A stretch of DNA of 64,000 nt from Elephas maximus indicus (GCF_024166365.1 NC_064821.1:48449093-48513092); one strand, 5' to 3'; numbered from the stretch's first letter, positions 1-11,114 are shown. Program-made: numbers and translations. The notes: generated by a model from the letters alone, not told the origin.

Positions 1-594
1 TCCTCAAAATCATTGTTATGCTTGAGCCAATTGTTGTAGCCAGTGTGTCAATCCATTTCGTTGAGGGTCTTCTTCCTTTTCGCTGACCCTGTACTTTACC
101 AAACATGATATCCTCCTCCAGGGACTGATCCCTCCTGACAACATGTCCAAAGTATATAAGACATAGTCTCACCCTTCCTGCTTCTAAGGAACAGTCTGGC
201 TGTACTTCTTCCAAGACAGATTTGTTTGTTCTTTCCCAGTCCATGGTACATTCAATATTCTTGGTCAACACTCAACACCACAATTCAAAGGTGTCAATTC
301 TTCTTCAGTCTTCCTTATTCATTGTCCAGCTTTCGCATGCATATGAGGCAACTGAAAATACCATGGCTTGGGTCAGGCATACCTTAGTCCCCAAAGGACA
401 TTATTGCTTCTTAACACTTTAAAGAGGTTTTTTGTTTTTTTTTTTGCATCAGATTTGCCCAATGCAATATGTTGTTTGATTTCTTGACTGGTGCTTCTGT
501 GGCAGTTGATTGTGAATCCAAGTAAAATGAAATCCTTGACAACTTCAATCTTTTCTTTGTTTATCATGATGTTGCTTACTTGTCCAGTTGTAAG
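1..594 (-). mobile_element. RTE-clade LINE, part 1 (3'-proximal)
   Basis: Reverse complement of an afrotherian RTE LINE. The minus strand carries degraded protein remnants near 373-567 (KDFILLGFTI, EIKQHIALGKSDAKK). The same element resumes at 1269 after an L1 insertion, and the window edge cuts its 3' end. Confidence 0.8.
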
Positions 595-1268
595 AATTTT
601 TTTTTTTTAATTGTACTTTAGGTTTATAGAACTAGCTTCTCATTAAACAGTTAGTACACATATTGTTTTTTGACACTGGTTAACAATCCCACGACATGCC
701 AACACTCTCCCTTCTTGACCCTGGGTTCCCTATTACCAGCTTTCCTGTCCCCTCCTGCCTTCTAGTCCTTGCCCCTGGGCTGGTGTGCCTCTCTAGTCTC
801 GTTTTGTTTTATGAGTCTGCCTAATGTTTGGATGAGGGGCGAACCTCAGAAGTGGCTTCATTACTGAGCTAAAAGGGTGTCCGGGCGTCATACTCTTGGG
901 GTTTGTCCAGTCTCTAGCAGGCCAGTAAGTCTGGTCTTTTTTTGCGAGTTAGAATTTTGGTCTACATTTTTCTCCAGCTCTGTCCGGGACCCTCTATTGT
1001 GATCCCTGTCAGAGAAGTCAGTTGTGGTAGCTGGGCACCATCTAGTAGTACTGGACTCAGTCTGGAGGAGGCCATAGTAGTTATGGTCCATTAGTCCTTG
1101 GACTAATCTTTCCCTCATATCTTTAGCTTTCTTCATTGTTCCTTGCTTCTGAAGGGGTGAGACCAGTGCAGTATGTTAGATGGTCCCTCACGGGCTTTTA
1201 AGACCCCAGACGCTATTTACCAAAGTAGAATGTAGAACATTTTCTTTATAAACTATGTTATGCCCAGT
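595..1268 (-). mobile_element. L1 3'UTR fragment inserted in RTE
   Basis: Begins with a T-run (minus-strand poly-A) and matches the L1 tail seen at 5618, 26951, 45524 and 51645, including the shared block taagaccccagacgc. It is flanked by an imperfect target duplication, cagttgtaagaattttt against cagttgtgaggattttt. Confidence 0.85.
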
Positions 1269-1890
1269 TGTGAGGATTTTTGTTTTATGTTGAGTTATAA
1301 TCCGTACTGAAAGCTGCAGTCTTTGATCTTCATCAGTAAGTGCTTCAAGTCCTCTTTGCTTTCACCAAGCAAGGTTGTGTCATCTGCATATTGCAGGTTG
1401 TTAATGAGTCTTCCTCCAATCCTGATGCCACATTCTTCTTCACATAGTCCAGCTTCTTGGATTATCTGCTCAGCATACAGATTGAATAAGTACAGTGAAA
1501 GGATACAAGCCTGACACATATCTTTCCTGACTTTAAACCAAACAATATTCCCTTGTTCTGTATGAACAGCTGCCTCTTGGTCTGTGTACAGGTTCCAAGT
1601 GAACACAATTAAGTGTTCTGGAATTCCTATTCTTCGCAATGTTATCCATAATTTGTTATGATGCACACAGTTAAATGCCTGTCATAATTAATAAAACACA
1701 GGTAAACATCTTTCTGATATTCTTTGCTTTTAGCCAAGATCCATCTGATATCAGTAATGATATCCCTGGTTCCTCGTCTTCTTCTGCAGCCAGCTTAAAC
1801 TTCTGGCAGTTCTCTGTCAATATACTCCTACACTTGCTTTTGAATGATTTCCAGCGGAATTTTACTTGTGTGTGATATTAATGATGTTGT
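1269..1890 (-). mobile_element. RTE-clade LINE, part 2 (reverse transcriptase)
   Basis: The minus frame 1295-1666 reads LWITLRRIGIPEHLIVFTWN and later [20 protein letters not shown], where YADD is the reverse transcriptase catalytic box. Stops lie on both sides, so the copy is dead. It continues the RTE that begins before the L1 insertion. Confidence 0.85.
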
Positions 1891-2500
1891 TGCTGTTGTT
1901 AGGTGCGATCGAGTCAGTTCTGACTCATAGCGGCCCTATGCGCAACAGAACGAAACGCTGCCTGGTCCTGAGCCATCCTTACAATCGTTGTTATGCTTGA
2001 GCTCATTGTTGCAGCCACTGTGTCAATCCACCTTGTTGAGGGCCTTCCTCTTTTCTGCTGACCCTGTGCTCTGCCAAGCATGATGTCCTTATCCAGGGAC
2101 TGATCCCTCCTGACAACATGTCCAAAGTACGTAAGACGCAGTCTTGCCATCCTTCCCTCTAAGGAGCATTCTGGCCACACTTCCTCCAAGACAGATTTGT
2201 TCATTCTTTTGGCAGTCCATGGTATCTTCAATATTCAATATTCTTCGCCAACACCACAATTCAAAGGCGTCAACTCTTCTTTGGTCTTCCTTATTCGTTG
2301 TCCGGCTTTCACATGCATATGATGCGATTGAAAACACCATGGCTTGGGTCAGGCATACCTTAGTCTTCAGGGTGACATCTTTGCTCTTCAACACTTTGAA
2401 GAGGCCCTTTGCAGCAGACTTGCTCAATGCAATGCGTCTTTTGATTTATTGACTGCTGCTTCCATGGCTGTTGATTGTGGATCCAAGTTAAATGAAATCC
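1891..2500 (-). mobile_element. Second, 5'-truncated RTE LINE inserted in the first
   Basis: Carries the RTE 3' end (tcgagtcagttctgactcat near 1909) and repeats the same 3' region as 1-594. The minus frames include SKSAAKGLFKVLKSKDVTLK and GHVVRRDQSLDKDIMLGRAQ. It is bracketed by gatattaatgatgttgtt and gatattaatgatattgtt, a likely target duplication. Confidence 0.8.
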
Positions 2501-2560
2501 TTGATATTAATGATATTGTTCAATAATTTCCACATTCTGTTGGATCACCTTCAGCACTCT
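2501..2560 (-). mobile_element. RTE-clade LINE, part 3
   Basis: Continues the first RTE upstream of the nested copy (atttccacattctgttggat). Homology fades after about 2560. Confidence 0.65.
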
Positions 2561-2600
2561 CTAATTCTAACTCACATCCTTATTTCTATACTTATTATTT

Positions 2601-2726
2601 CCAGCATAAACTGGGAGCTTGTTCAGTATGTAGAATCTCAAGCCCCACCCCAGAACTGCTGAATCAAAATCAGTATTTTAACAAGATCCCTGGGTTATCT
2701 ACATTGACATTCAAGTATGAGAAGCA
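2601..2726 (+). repeat. MER5A-like (hAT-Charlie) relic
   Basis: The order ctgggagcttgtt, gtagaatctcaagcccca, tgaatcaaaatc and ttaacaagatccc matches the remembered MER5A consensus. No terminal inverted repeats were examined. Confidence 0.6.
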
Positions 2727-2794
2727 TTCACTGATCTATAGCCTATAACTCAAGAAATAAGCATTCTATAACGCCCTCTGAACCACCTACCAAG

Positions 2795-2962
2795 AAAACC
2801 AAAAATACCAAACGCGTTGCTGTCGAGTCAATTTCAACTCATAGCGACCCTATAAGACAGAGCAGAAATGCCCCGTGGGGTTTCCAAGGAGCGGCTGGTG
2901 GATTCCAACCGCCGAACTTTTGGTTAGCAGCCAAACGCTTAACCACTGGACCACCAGGGGTC
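2795..2962 (-). mobile_element. AfroSINE
   Basis: Full-length reversed copy: tail tgctgtcgagtcaatttc, body ccctataagacagagcag, and tRNA-derived head with ttggttagcagcca and ccaccaggg. Confidence 0.9.
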
Positions 2963-4130
2963 CGTGAACCATCTTCATCTACATCATATTACTGCACTAT
3001 CTTCCTGATCCACAAACCAATCTCCCTGTCTAGGTCTCCTCACAGTCTTCCTTAACTTGTTCATAACAAGCTCCTGTGTGACGTCAGTCAATCATGGTTG
3101 TCATTTCTAAAATCTACATGCAGCACAAGAAATGCTTGATGCCCATCAGTGGCTGTCCACTGGCCTTCAAAAAGCCCAGAGTAGTCAGCATGGTTCTAAA
3201 CAACCTGCTGCCACTGCCTCCTCCAATCTGGCTCACACAACCCCCTCCACCCCACCCACACTTTGTTTTCTCTGCATCAATCATTTCTGACTTTCATCAA
3301 GGAATGGATGATACTGGGTTCTCTGCTGCCTCAGGGATTTAAACCCTCATTTTTCCCAACTGAAATACTCTTTAATTCACAACGGTCCCAAATATACGTT
3401 TTAGTTCCAACGCATGTTTCTTAATTCTTCATCTGTCTTAAACATCTATAATCATTAAAGGCGGGGGGAGGGGGATTATATTTCTCACCATAATCGCAAT
3501 TTTTGTATGACCAGCAATACTCAACAAAAGACCTGCCTGATGAAGCACGGAAAACAAAGAGGAGCCATTTTAGGCAGGGAAAATTGTGATAAAAAATATG
3601 CCCCTTGAAGTAAGAACAAACTTGAATTTGAGGTCAGATACTGCCAGTTAATAGATATTTGTCCATGGGCGAGCTATTTTATTTGTGCAAGACTATTACT
3701 CTTGTAAAGTGCGGCAAATACTCCTTACCTCACAGTGTTGTTTTGTGAATAAAATGAGCAGAGCCTGTTCCTTCTGAAATATCTCAATATATGATAAATA
3801 TACATACAGGCCAACGAGTAATTGAGGACTGATGAGGCGCTCAATGTGACTGCAGTGTGTGCGTGTGCACGTGGGTGTCTGTGTGTTAGGGACTGGTGGC
3901 AGATGAGACCGAAGAATCTGGCTGAGGCCGGACTGTAAAAAAGAAAACAAAAGAATGGGGAGCGCGGTGTGTGGCAAACTAGAGGGGACGGGAGGAGGGC
4001 ATTTAGATTGAGGCTAACTACCCTGGGCATCCACGAGGCCTGTGACTCTGCATTTTTCACAAACTCCCAGATGAAGTTGCTGGTCTGAGAACTACACTTT
4101 GGCTTAGGGAGGATTCATACGATTTCTACC
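2963..4130. other. No recognised gene
   Basis: A mixture of unclassified sequence. Open frames here (for example 3094-3342 and 3696-4060) have no recognisable similarity or splice context. Confidence 0.5.
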
Positions 4131-4184
4131 TGTTAATGCACCTAGAGACACAGGTTCACCCCACCTATCGGCCATCTAGAAAGC

Positions 4185-4500
4185 CGGTGAGGCCGGGTGA
4201 GCCGGGATCTCTCTGGAAGCGGTGGCTGCGACGGCGGCTTCCCCGACTAGAGGAAGTCCCCAGGCTCTGGAAGGGCGAAGAGGCCAGGAGTGCGCAGGAG
4301 TGCGGGAGCAGCGCCCTTAGACTCCGGGACAGGAGGCTGCGGGGTCACCTAGTACCGAGTCAGGCCGACCGGCGACAAAAGCAAAACTACCTCCCACCGG
4401 AGGTGGAATTCCACAAAACCTGCTGTCAATCCGAGGACGCACACTTCCGCTTCCGGTTTCCGGGACGCTTGGTGCCGTAGGGGAGGGATTCCGTGTGCGA
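4185..4500. promoter_or_regulatory. CpG-rich promoter-like island with ETS sites
   Basis: This is the only dense run of CpG outside coding exons in the window. Near its right edge (4443-4463) are clustered ETS cores: ttccgc, ttccgg and ttccgg on the plus strand, i.e. CCGGAA types on the minus. Such tandem ETS sites are typical of TATA-less, often bidirectional housekeeping promoters. A candidate plus-strand donor (gtgagg) occurs near 4566. No coding exon that I recognise lies within several kb on either side. A 114-codon open frame across it is expected in GC-rich sequence. Confidence 0.5.
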
Positions 4501-4989
4501 ATTTAGAGGGCTTTTTTAACTCGTGACCGTAGGGTTCAGTGGCTCCAGTTTGTATTTGGGATCTGGTGAGGGCTGTCCTTATTTCCTTTACAGAGAAAAG
4601 CCTAGGTTTTTCTTAAATGCGTATGTGAACTGAAATGCGAATTTCAGTACCCAAAGATACCCCTAGAGAGCCGAGAAAGTTGGTATTTGCATATTTGGCC
4701 GTTTGAAAAAATTTTACCATGTTCTTTAGAGAAATAATTAGTTTGCTCTTCATAAATATTTCCCTGTCTTTAGAATTGTTAAGTCTCTGGTTTAGCTTCT
4801 GTTTCGTAGTTTGTCGTCTCCTGCATATCAGGTGTCTTTCCCTAGGAGCAGGGTACGGTCTGCAAACCCAGCCTGATCTCTCCGAGTGCTGAGGACCCTG
4901 GAGAGAGGAGTTCTCCAGGGTGAGAGGCAGGAAGACACCAGTCGTTCTGAGGGTCAGTAGGTAGAAGGTGAAATACCTTTGAAAAAGAC

Positions 4990-5470
4990 AGCTATGAACA
5001 GTTTTTACTTTTTTCTCATATATACACGCATATAATAAAGTGCATAATGTGACTAAAGTGTACAACACAATGAATTTTTGCATCTGGATATACGCTGATA
5101 CAACCTTTGAGATGAAGTTAGGGAAATTTTCCAGCACGCAGGAGGATTCCCTCCTGCCCTTTTCCCAGGTGATACTCACCCTGGGAATAACCAGTGTTCT
5201 GACTGTTACTGCCAAAAATAAGATTTGCCCATTCTTGGACTTCATATAATTGGAATAATACTGTATGAAGTGTATTGTGTCTGACTTCATCTAGTCAACA
5301 TAACGTCCATGAAATTTTATCTATGTTATTGAACGTACCAGTAATTTGTTGTTTTTTGTTGATGTGCTTTATTCCAATGGATGAATATACCGCAATTTTT
5401 CTTATTTGTTTATTCATTCATTTTATTCTGTTGTTAAAGTTTGTATTGTAACCCAGCATTTGGTCCATCT
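4990..5470 (-). mobile_element. Old L1 3' fragment
   Basis: The order of phrases (tacaacacaatgaatttttg, cttcatataattggaataat, tgaatataccgcaatttt) parallels the better-preserved L1 relic at 16400-18480, in the same orientation. Highly diverged. Confidence 0.5.
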
Positions 5471-5617
5471 TGCTGAATATTTAATGAGCACTGACAAAGG
5501 GAACCATCCCAAACCAGGCTCTTCTTGGCCTAGCCTGGACTGAAGTCAAGGGAGCAAGTGTGACTCCATCTTCACCCCTATATGCTTGAACTTTAGCTTT
5601 AGTATATGAGTGGAATT

Positions 5618-6296
5618 AAAAAAAAATTTTTTTTATTGTGCTTTAAGTGAAAGTTTACAAATCAAGTCAGCCTCTCATACAAAAATGTGTATACACCTTG
5701 CTGTATACTCCTAGTATACTCCTAATGAGACGGCACACTCCTTCCCTCCACTCTCTATTTTCGTGTCCATTTGGCCAGCTTCTGACCCCCTCTGCCCTCT
5801 CATATCCTCTCCAGACAGGAGCTGCCCACATACTGTCATGTGTCTACTTGATCCAAGAAGCTCACCCCTCACCAGTATCATTTTCTATCCCATAGTCCAG
5901 TCTAATCCCTGTCTGAAGAGTTGCTTTGGGAATAGTTCCTGTCTTGGGCTAACAGAAGGTCTGGGGACCATGACCTCTGGGGTCCTTCTAGCCTGAATTA
6001 GACCATTAAGTCTGGTCTTTTTCTAGAATTTGAGGTCTGCATCCCACTGCTCTCCTGCTCCCTCAGGGGTTCTCTGTTGTGTCCCTGTCAGGGCAGTCAT
6101 CGATTGTAGCCAGGCACCATCTAGTTCTTCTGGTCTCAGGATGATGTAGTCTCTGGTTTATGTGGCCCTTTCTGTCACTTGGGCTCATAATTACCTTGTG
6201 TCCTTGGTGTTCTTCATTCTCCTTTGCTCCAGGTGGGTTGAGACCAATTGATGCATCTTAGATGCCCGCTTGCTAGCATTTAAGACCCCAGATGCC
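5618..6296 (-). mobile_element. L1 3'UTR fragment
   Basis: 5'-truncated minus-strand L1 tail with the same landmarks as the other copies (tttattgtgctttaagtgaa, gcaccatctagttcttctgg). Target duplication gagtggaatt (5608-5617) and gagtggaaat (6297-6306). Confidence 0.85.
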
Positions 6297-7429
6297 GAGT
6301 GGAAATTTTTAAGAGACATGCTTGCCCCTCTTTTTTTTAAAGTGCGGTTTTTGCTTGCCTTGCCTACACAGGTGTTCCAGGAAGAGAACAAATTGTGGTT
6401 AAGCTAAGCTGAGGAATATGTTTATTGTTAGAATAAGCTGATGTTAAATAAAGACAGATTTATAGCTTTTCTGTATCAAAACCCTTTTTGTCCCCTTGAG
6501 TATTATAATACTTAGCACTTCTCATTTGTAATCATTCTATTGCTTCAACAAACCCTTTGCTTTTATATTTTCACAGAGCCCACCATCATATTGCCGAAAT
6601 AACCTAGTTTAACACAGACTGCAGATGTCTAGATGATTTAATGTTCCGGGAAACATAACTATAGTCAGCGGCCAATTATCAGAAGATATACCCACTTGAT
6701 TCCTCTGGAAAAAATGTTTTTCTGACCCCCCTTATCATACTTGTAATTTTCCACACGCTTGTTCTAACCAGCCCAAATGTCAACCAGTCAGAAGTGTTTT
6801 AGCTGTAACTCTCTGCACCCCTGCTGCCTGCAGCAACGGCAGCCAGTGAAGATGAGTTTCCCTGTATCCCCAGCTGCCAGAGGTTGTCTTTGTGAAGCCT
6901 TGTCACCGTGTGCCCAAGCGGAACAGTCTGTCTTACCCAGAAGGATTAATTGCCTTCTCAACTTAAGTTGATTTTTCCCCTCTAAATAAATATCTCTTTA
7001 ATTTGAATTTTTAAGAGTCTTAGTTTTACTCTTGGACAGCAGTTAGAAATAACATGTCGTTTCACAGGACAGATGCATAAGACCCACTAAAGAAGGATTT
7101 TAGTAGTCAAGGATACAGTATGTTAGGAGGTGAATGGGGCCAGCGGGTGGAAGTGTACACGATCCGGAGTGAATACCCGAGCACCAGAGGTGTGAGTGGG
7201 CCTGTTTTGTGGGGGCCTAGGGAATGGTTGCTAATATGAGAGTGTGGTCTGAGTGCGTGCTTTGTGTCATTGAGAGTTTTGACTGTGCCCTGAGGATGAG
7301 ACTGGCACTGACTAGATGCATAGGCGTGTCAGCTTGCCTGAACTTTGCATGCACATAACTGCGCGTGATTGGAGGTGTGAGCAGCTGCGTGCTAGGGGGA
7401 CTAGTTGAGAACGGGGACTCTGGAGACAG
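6297..7429. other. No recognised gene
   Basis: I see no supported gene or assigned repeat here. The short open frames, such as 6777-6971, are unsupported. Confidence 0.5.
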
Positions 7430-7765
7430 CCTGACTGGAGTTCCTGTCTCTTCCCTGCTCCTCCATTTCCTGGATTCGTGACTGTGGGCATGTCACATCA
7501 CTTCTCTGGACCTCATTTTCCTCATCTGGAAACTGAGGATAATATTGCACTCACCTCCCAGGGTGGTAGAGCCCTGGTAGCGCAGTGGTTAAACATTCTG
7601 CTGCTAACCAAAAGGTTGGAAGTTCGAATCCACCAGCTGTTCCTTGGAAACCTTACAAGGCAGTTCTACTCTGTCCTATGGGGTTGCTATAAATCAGAAT
7701 CGACTCAATGGCAATGGGTTTTCCCAGGGTGGCTGCCTGGCATTTGCAAATGCTTAATAAATATT
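7430..7765 (+). repeat. MIR SINE interrupted by an AfroSINE
   Basis: MIR phrases gtgactgtgggcatgtcac and cctcatctggaaactgagg precede the insertion; tgcttaataaatatt follows it. Confidence 0.7.
7566..7725 (+). mobile_element. AfroSINE
   Basis: Head gagccctggtagcgcagtgg, tRNA-like gctaaccaaaaggttgg, body tacaaggcagttctactctg and tail tcagaatcgactcaatgg. Inserted within the MIR copy. Confidence 0.92.
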
Positions 7766-7783
7766 AGCTACTAATATTAGTTA

Positions 7784-7995
7784 TGGAGTCCCTGGGTGGT
7801 GCAAAGAATTACACACTCGGCTGCTAACCAAAAGGTTGGAGGTTTGAGTCTACTCAGAGTCACCTTAGGAAGAAGGGCCTGGTGACCTACTTCTGAAAGA
7901 AAACCCTATGGAGTGCAGTTCTACTCTGAAACACATGGGGCTGCAATGAGAATCTATTCCACGATAACTGGTTTGGTTTGTTGGGTTTTTTTGTT
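7784..7995 (+). mobile_element. AfroSINE (longer body subtype)
   Basis: Head gagtccctgggtggtgcaaa with the longer middle (gaagaagggcctggtgac, tacttctgaaagaaaacc), which sets this subtype apart from the 160-base form. Confidence 0.9.
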
Positions 7996-8267
7996 TTTTA
8001 CTAATGTTACCGTTTTCTCAGAGTGTGAGTAAGAGCTGTTCTGTGGAGTTGTGTGAAGTCAGAGTTGTATCCGGGAGACAAGTATGAGTGTGTCCTTCCT
8101 GGGAGGGGCCCAGCATCCACTGCACACAGTTGGGCTCAGGTCACAGACTCTCCACCTTGGAGTCATTCACCTGCCGGATCAAGGCTTATCTTGTACACCT
8201 CCCCCACCATACCTCTGACATGGTGCGTGCATGCATGTGTGTGTGTATGTTTGGGTTCCCTGTGCAG

Positions 8268-8373
8268 ACATGCCCCAAGGTACAGCCATATATTCTAAAC
8301 GTTCACCTGGGCCCACACACATGATGACTTGGGCTGGCTCAAGGTGGTGGACTACTTTCACACTTTTATGGCA
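8268..8373 (+). pseudogene. MAN2B1-like pseudo-exon 2
   Basis: Reads TCPKVQPYILNVHLGPHT, then a frameshift by two missing bases and a TGA, then DDLGWLKVVDYF in another frame. The family zinc ligands (His and Asp of HTHDD) sit exactly at the break. The acceptor cctgtgcag and donor gtgagt look sound. Confidence 0.9.
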
Positions 8374-8544
8374 GTGAGTAGATGGTGGGGACTGGTCCCT
8401 AGGACTCTCACAGCCCCTCTGAGCCACTCAAATCCCCTGTGGGCCCTGGATATTGGGCTGGGGCAATGCCCAGCCTAGGCTCCTGTGTCCAGGAATGTCC
8501 TGCTTGTCCTTCTGGCCCTGACTCCCTGATCCCTGTGCTCATAG

Positions 8545-8714
8545 TCCACAGTGACATCCAGCATGCAGGAGTGCAGTACATCCTGTATTCGGTAATCTCC
8601 GCCCTGCTGGCTGAGCCACCAGCCGCATCATCTGTGTGGAGATCACCTTCGACCAATGGTGGCCCTAGCAGACACAGGCAACGCGGGAGGTCGTGCAAGA
8701 CCTCAGGCACTAGG
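8545..8714 (+). pseudogene. MAN2B1-like pseudo-exon 3
   Basis: Reads SDIQHAGVQYILYSVISALL, then a one-base deletion after AEP. In the restored register there are stops (TAG) near the WWHQQ position and before the exon end. The acceptor is ctcatag and the donor gtgagc. Confidence 0.9.
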
Positions 8715-9081
8715 GTGAGCCTACCCTTAGGAAGTGAAAAGAGGAAGCCCAGCCCAACTTCCGTTTCTGCCGCCCTGGATTCTGAGAGTATATCATGCCA
8801 TGTGCATACTATGCATGCATGTGGTCCTGCCTGTCTGAAATCTCCCTTTATCTGGTGAACTCTTAGGGATCCTGCAAGGCCGTATCTCCAGGGGATCCTC
8901 TAGGAAGCCCACTGTGCAGGAGGCCCTCTGTCCAAGATCTGGCTACACTGGCCTGGGGGTGATCCCCCTTCTCCTTCTAGGCCTGGGCATGCCGGGCAGG
9001 TCCTCTCATCCCCAGCATCACCCACTCTGGCCCCATCCCTAGCCGTGACTGCCGACCCTCACCGTGCCCCACCCAGCGTAG

Positions 9082-9275
9082 GGCGCCTGGAGTTTGACAA
9101 CAGCGACTGGGTGATGAACAATGAGGTGGCCACCCATTATGATGCCATCGTGGACCAGATGATGCTCAGGGTGCACTTTCTGGAGAACACATTTGGCATT
9201 GACAGGTGCCCCCACGTAGCCTGGCACATTGACCTCTTCAGCCACTCTGGAGAGCAGGCCTCACTGTTGGTGCAG
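9082..9275 (+). pseudogene. MAN2B1-like pseudo-exon 4 (open, nucleophile block)
   Basis: Open throughout: [38 protein letters not shown] and [22 protein letters not shown] carries the GH38 nucleophile aspartate (near 9226-9234). The family PFGHSR reads LFSHSG, so the surrounding loop is altered. The donor gtgcta is weak. Confidence 0.9.
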
Positions 9276-9905
9276 GTGCTACCCCAGACCTCTCCTAGAT
9301 CCACCCCCTCGCTCACTCAGACCCTTCCCATGGCTCCTCGAACCAGCCCTTTCACTGGTCCCACACCAACCAGGCTCTACCCCTGGTCCGTTGAAGCCCT
9401 GCCCCTTGGCTGAGCTGTGACTCTGGGTCCTTTCCCACTCTAGCTCAAGCCTTTGACCCATCCCCAAGCTGATCAGGCTCAGATGGCTCCACTCCCTCCC
9501 TGACCCGTCCCTTGTCACACTCCAGCCCCACATCCCTTGCTATAATCCCAACTTCTCCCCAAGCTTCGTGGCAGGCAGAGGACTGTCTTACTTTTAAACC
9601 AGCTCATTACGTCTTTAGGCTGAGGAAGAAAGAAGGTCTCACTGAGCCAGGCCTCGCCCCTATCCACTGTGACCCAGCGCCCTTTCCTAGAGGGGAGGTG
9701 GAGATGGATTCCCGCCCTTTCCTGCTCTCCTGTGGTGGTTCTGACTCTTCCCCAAGCTTGGAAGTGTGCTGGAGACCTCCCTAGTTTCAGCCTTCCTTTC
9801 TCCCTGTCCTCTGACCCACCCCTCCCAAGCTGAGTGTGGGCTCAGGTGGTGGTGAGAGATGTGGGCACTGATTCAGACTGCCCTCTCCTGTTTTGTTACC
9901 CCCAG

Positions 9906-10033
9906 ATGGGCTTTGATGGCTTCTTCTTGGGGCACCTGGAATATCAAGAAAGTTCAGGAGAAGATGCTGGAGATGGAGCAGGTGTGGCAGGCCAGCACTG
10001 GCCTGAAGTTCCTGGCCACCGACCTCTTCACTG
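9906..10033 (+). pseudogene. MAN2B1-like pseudo-exon 5
   Basis: Reads MGFDGFFLGHLEYQ, then shifts frame, then MLEMEQVWQASTGLKF and DLFTG. The acceptor is cccccag and the donor gtgagc. A net small deletion replaces the DKWVRMQK stretch. Confidence 0.9.
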
Positions 10034-10286
10034 GTGAGCAGGTGGAGGTTGACCTCATGGGTGTGTGACCTGTGTAGTTTCTGGGCTCAGAGGGCCTTGC
10101 ACTTGATTTAACGCTCTGCTGTCACTGTCTTGAAATTCTTAATAGTTTATGAACAAGAGCCCAGCATTCTCATTTTGCACTGGGGCTTGCAAATTCCGTA
10201 GCCTGCCCTCGGTGGGAGGTGGCAGGCTTTGACCCTAGGTCAGGTCTAAGGTGCTAGGCCACCCCCTGAACCTGTGTGGCCTGCAG

Positions 10287-10395
10287 GTGTGCTCCCCAAT
10301 TCATACAACCCACCAGGGGATCTGTGCTGAGACATGCTGTGTGACGACAAGCCCGTGGTGGACAACCCCTGCAGTCCTGAGTATAACACCAAAAA
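10287..10395 (+). pseudogene. MAN2B1-like pseudo-exon 6 (stop, interrupted)
   Basis: Reads VLPNSYNPPGDLC, then TGA at 10328-10330 where the family has Trp, then DMLCDDKPVVDNPCSPEYN. It runs directly into an A-rich/T-rich perfect hairpin, so the rest of the exon (KELVDYF...) is lost. Confidence 0.9.
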
Positions 10396-10431
10396 AAAGA
10401 AAAAAAACCTTTTTTTTTTTTCTTTTTTTTG
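10388..10431. repeat. Perfect A/T-rich inverted repeat (hairpin)
   Basis: ACC, eight A, G, eight A form one arm. After a six-base spacer (CCTTTT), the exact complement of eight T, C, eight T, GGT forms the other, giving 20-base arms. It sits at the broken end of mannosidase pseudo-exon 6. Confidence 0.8.
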
Positions 10432-10739
10432 GTGGGGCCGGTCAATTACTCCTGAGGTTGGCTGCTTCTCAGGCAACCCCAGCGTCCCGAGCCTATGGGA
10501 CACAGCCCAGGCATTTCCTAATACCTCCTTACAACCTCTGAGGAAGGTAATATTCCATTCACCATCACCATGTCCTCCTCCTGGATTTGGACCCCTTCCC
10601 CACTGCACATACTCTCCGTGACCACAAGGTGGCCTGGTGCAGTGCCTCCGTGCCTGCATCTGCGTGGTCAGCCCAGGGGAACTCATGAACAACTGCTGGC
10701 TATTTTTATGTGTGTGTCCCTTTGCTCCCAAGTCCCATC

Positions 10740-10890
10740 ATCTACTTTTTTTTTAGTAGACTATTTTTTAGAGCAGTTTTAAGCTTAGAGAAAAATTGTA
10801 CAGAAAGTACAGAGTTCCCATATACTCCCCACCTCCTGCACACCATTTCTCCTATTACCATCCACTCTTGATCACATGTATACCCAGACA
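10740..10890. mobile_element. Old L1 3'UTR-like fragment
   Basis: The run gagcagttttaagcttagag and agttcccatatactcccc resembles the 3' part of old mammalian L1 elements. It lies in an intron of the mannosidase pseudogene. Confidence 0.5.
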
Positions 10891-10944
10891 TAGCCAGGTG
10901 GCCCGGGACACCCTGGCCTAAGGACTGCCCTATCCCACCTGCAG

Positions 10945-11070
10945 GGCCAGCACTACCACACCAACCACACCATAATGACCATGGGCTCGGACTTCCAATA
11001 CGAGAATGCCAAGAACCTTGACAAGCTCATCCAACTGGTCAACACCCACGTCAGCAGTGCCTACCCATAG
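10945..11070 (+). pseudogene. MAN2B1-like pseudo-exon 7
   Basis: Reads [40 protein letters not shown] and then a stop. A short in-frame loss removes the NMWF stretch of the family. The acceptor is acctgcag. Confidence 0.9.
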
Positions 11071-11114
11071 TACCTGTGTGCACATGTGTGCTTGTATCCC
11101 TGTGCCTCAAGCCA

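Noticed and set aside
4136..4480. 114-codon frame across the CpG-rich island
   Set aside because: GC-rich sequence yields few stops; Arg-rich translation with no recognisable domain.
4613..5290. 225-codon minus-strand frame
   Set aside because: Overlaps an old L1-like fragment; composition and lack of motifs suggest chance.
10741..10782. Frame ending VDYFLEQF that resembles the mannosidase VDYFLNVA motif
   Set aside because: The match comes from an L1-like fragment (tagtagactattttttagag) with a T-run, not from an exon; no splice site fits.
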